NCBI GenBank assembly: GCA_900473685.1
Contig: UCNE01000010.1
Span: 124,001 to 188,000 of the forward strand
Direction: 5' to 3'
Source of the DNA: Hyphomicrobiales bacterium
GTDB taxonomy: Bacteria > Pseudomonadota > Alphaproteobacteria > Rhizobiales > Rhizobiaceae
Length of the DNA: 64,000 bases
Part shown: piece after piece, positions 62,252 through 64,000 of the stretch
Layout of the letters: each line of letters begins with the position of its first letter
Numbering within the stretch: position 1 is the stretch's first letter
Translations under genes and position numbers: made by a program
The notes under the pieces: generated by a model
Databases searched by the model: none
What the model saw: the letters and a program-made list of their open reading frames with translations, nothing else
What the model was told of the DNA's origin: nothing

Positions 62252-64000
62252 TTAGTTCCCGCGTCCACGTGGCTTGCCGCCACCGGCTGGACGGCCGCCC
62301 GAGGGCTTGCCACCACCCGTGCCGGGCTTGCGGGGACCACCGGTTTTCGCGCCGAACGGCTTTGCGCCACCCGGCTTGCCGCCGAACGATTTTCCACCGG
62401 CCGGACGATCACCGTCGCGGCGCGGCGGGCGGTCACCCTGGGGACGATCTCCACGGGGCGGACGATCACCGAAATCACGGGGTTTGCGGTCGCCATCCTC
62501 ACGCGAGAAAGACTTTTCGCCAAAGGGCTTGCGCGGACGGTCGCCTTGCGGGCGATCACCGGCAGGCCGGTCGCTTCGCGGACGGTCCGAGAACGAACGG
62601 GCGCCTTCGGCACGCGGCTTGCGATCACCGAACGGCTTGTCGCCATCGCGGCGCGGCGGACGATCCCCCTGGGGGCGATCGCCACGCGGTGCGCGGTCGC
62701 CAAAACTGCGGCCACCACGATCATCACCACCGGAGCGCCGGCGGTCGCCACCACGGCCTTCGTCGCGGCTTGGCTCGTCGGTTGCGCGGATCCAATCGTT
62801 ATCGTCGGAATCGCGGGTGACGATCACACGCGGGCCACGGTCGGGCCGGTCGTAGACGGAGGCCTTCTTGCGGTCCGGATCGAACTTCCTGTTAGACTTG
62901 GCGGCCACGCCGTCCTTGTTTCGGCCGTAGCGCTTGCTCGTCGGAGCCCCTTCCGGGCGCTCGCGGCGGACTGGCTTCTCGGCACCATCGGCAGCCTGTG
63001 CGTCCTTCGGCTTCTTTTCCGCCAGCGGCTTGGCGCCCGGCGCCATCCAGACATTAGCCTTGCGGGCACGGAAACCCGGTTCGCGCTTCGGTTCGTCAAA
63101 TTTCGCAGCCGGCGCGTCGCGCCCGCCACGGTCATTGCGGTCAGCGCGGCCGCCGCTGCGGTCATCACGCCGTGTCGTATCCAGACGCGACAGAGCACGC
63201 TCGCGCTTGTCGCCGGCCTTTTCCTTGAAACCGCCGCGTTCGCGGGCTTCCGGCTTTCCGGCTGCCCATTCGTTCTTCTGCGGCTTTTCGTCTTCGGCGG
63301 CTGCAGCGTCGAAGATCGGCGCATCGAAATTCGCCTTGGCATCCTCGATCAGGCGCGGGCCGAGCTGATCGCGCAGCGTGCGGCCGCGGATTTCCTGGGC
63401 CTGGCCTTCCGGCAGTTCGCCGAGCTGGAACGGACCGTAGGAAATGCGGATCAGCCGGTTCACGTCGAGACCAAGCGCGCCCATGACGTTCTTGATTTCG
63501 CGGTTCTTGCCTTCGCGCAGGCCCATGGTGATCCAGACGTTGGATCCCTGAACCTTGTCGAGCGTCGCATCGATGGCGCCATAGAGCACGCCGTCGACGG
63601 CGATGCCGTCCTTCAGCTTGTCGAGGGCTGCCTGGTCGATCGATCCATGCGCACGGACGCGGTAGCGGCGCAACCAGCCGGTGGCAGGCAGCTCGAGAAC
63701 GCGAGCAAGACCGCCGTCATTGGTCAGTAGCAGCAAGCCTTCGGTGTTGATGTCGAGGCGGCCGATGGACAGGACGCGCGGCAATTCTTCCGGCAGGTTG
63801 TCGAAAACGGTCGGGCGGCCTTCCGGATCGGAATTGGTGGTCACCAGGCCGGACGGCTTGTGATAGAGCCACAGGCGGGTGCGTTCGATACCGCGGATCG
63901 GCTGGCCATCCACTTCGATGTGATCGGCGAGCGTCGCGTTGACGACCGGGCTGTCGAGCAGCTTGCCATTCAGCGAAACGCGGCCTTCCATGATCATGCG
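62252..64000 (-). CDS. RluB/RsuA-type pseudouridine synthase with long disordered tail (5' end outside)
   Basis: The gene enters from the right edge; the last 582 codons are seen. They begin inside the N-terminal S4 RNA-binding domain (MIMEGRVSLNGKLLDSPVV), continue with a catalytic domain (VLSIGRLDINTEGLLLLTNDG with the catalytic Asp, LREGKNREIKNVMGALGLDVNRLIRISYGPFQLGELPEG) to about visible residue 240, and end in a 340-residue tail rich in Gly, Arg, Asp, Pro and Lys. The family converts uridine in 23S or 16S rRNA to pseudouridine. Long RG-rich tails are common in rhizobial members. The tail holds a duplicated block. It is six bases upstream of rsmD. Confidence 0.93.
   Translation of the reverse strand, partial: RMIMEGRVSLNGKLLDSPVVNATLADHIEVDGQPIRGIERTRLWLYHKPSGLVTTNSDPEGRPTVFDNLPEELPRVLSIGRLDINTEGLLLLTNDGGLARVLELPATGWLRRYRVRAHGSIDQAALDKLKDGIAVDGVLYGAIDATLDKVQGSNVWITMGLREGKNREIKNVMGALGLDVNRLIRISYGPFQLGELPEGQAQEIRGRTLRDQLGPRLIEDAKANFDAPIFDAAAAEDEKPQKNEWAAGKPEARERGGFKEKAGDKRERALSRLDTTRRDDRSGGRADRNDRGGRDAPAAKFDEPKREPGFRARKANVWMAPGAKPLAEKKPKDAQAADGAEKPVRRERPEGAPTSKRYGRNKDGVAAKSNRKFDPDRKKASVYDRPDRGPRVIVTRDSDDNDWIRATDEPSRDEGRGGDRRRSGGDDRGGRSFGDRAPRGDRPQGDRPPRRDGDKPFGDRKPRAEGARSFSDRPRSDRPAGDRPQGDRPRKPFGEKSFSREDGDRKPRDFGDRPPRGDRPQGDRPPRRDGDRPAGGKSFGGKPGGAKPFGAKTGGPRKPGTGGGKPSGGRPAGGGKPRGRGN
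62411..62695 (-). repeat. Duplicated block in the pseudouridine synthase tail
   Basis: The 15-residue unit GDRPQGDRPPRRDGD is coded twice, at about 62411-62455 and 62650-62695, among many shorter Asp-Arg-Pro and Gly-Gly-Lys-Pro units. The coding DNA is also repetitive (ggacgatc-type words). It reads as expansion within a disordered RNA-binding tail. Confidence 0.6.

Noticed and set aside
61304-63730. 808-codon open frame on the plus strand opposite the pseudouridine synthase
   Set aside because: It is the antisense of a GC-rich repetitive coding region. Its product is low complexity and has no family sequence, while the minus-strand frame is a clear enzyme.
1-64000. CRISPR array, insertion sequence, prophage or tRNA gene
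   Set aside because: No regularly spaced repeats, transposase or integrase frames, phage genes or tRNA-like cloverleaf ends were seen on reading the gaps between genes.

Overview
The window is about 61% GC and its gene content points to a chromosome of the Rhizobiales, family Rhizobiaceae (Rhizobium, Agrobacterium or Sinorhizobium relatives). The markers are split glycyl-tRNA synthetase genes, an F0-only ATP synthase operon with separate b and b' subunits, a De Ley-Doudoroff galactose operon, two general-stress-type (EcfG-like) promoters, DUF2007/DUF2093/DUF4170 proteins and a non-pyrrolysine MttB gene beside a StcD-like flavoprotein. From memory, the order atp - kup - mrp - luxR - luxR - dgo resembles the Sinorhizobium meliloti chromosome. 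No rRNA, tRNA, insertion sequence, prophage or CRISPR array was seen.

Layout. 1-13.4 kb: a DUF523 fragment, glyS, a HigBA module with two operators, DUF2207, aroA, lemA, a monooxygenase behind a SoxR-type promoter, a diguanylate cyclase, glyQ, a ParDE module, an S49 peptidase and a methyltransferase. 13.4-21.6 kb: polyprenyl diphosphate synthase, a TPR lipoprotein-like protein, ispE, moaB, a 41-codon gene, a glycosyltransferase-like protein, a radical SAM protein, rnhB and a small exported protein behind an EcfG-type promoter. 21.7-31 kb: ATP synthase F0 operon, a SleB-type cell wall hydrolase, kup and corA (corA with a long leader and an upstream ORF), and mrp. 31-35.5 kb: a chemoreceptor and two LuxR-type regulators. 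35.6-39.8 kb: an IclR-controlled galactose operon. 39.9-49.2 kb: a VOC protein, a PRC-barrel stress protein, a StcD/MttB/LysR methylamine or betaine demethylation locus and two signalling proteins. 49.4-64 kb: mutL, DUF2093, lpxK, an isolated flagellin, a HAD phosphatase, waaA, DUF4170, cysQ, pmbA, a Kef-type antiporter, a patatin-like protein, rsmD and a partial RluB-type pseudouridine synthase.

How the genes fit together. Most of the window is housekeeping: translation (glyQ, glyS, rsmD, rluB), energy (F0), lipid A and Kdo (lpxK, waaA), isoprenoids (ispE, polyprenyl synthase), and K+/Mg2+ transport (kup, corA). Accessory elements are placed between these. Both glycyl-tRNA synthetase genes have a toxin-antitoxin module next to their start. 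The flagellin and HAD genes separate lpxK from waaA. The catabolic loci each carry a divergent regulator. The observations most worth testing are the corA leader with its ATGA-coupled upstream ORF, the SoxR box in front of the monooxygenase, the low-GC in-frame insertion in glyS, the two EcfG-type promoters, the StcD-like enzyme lacking one cluster cysteine, and the paired LuxR proteins lacking most acyl-homoserine-lactone contacts.
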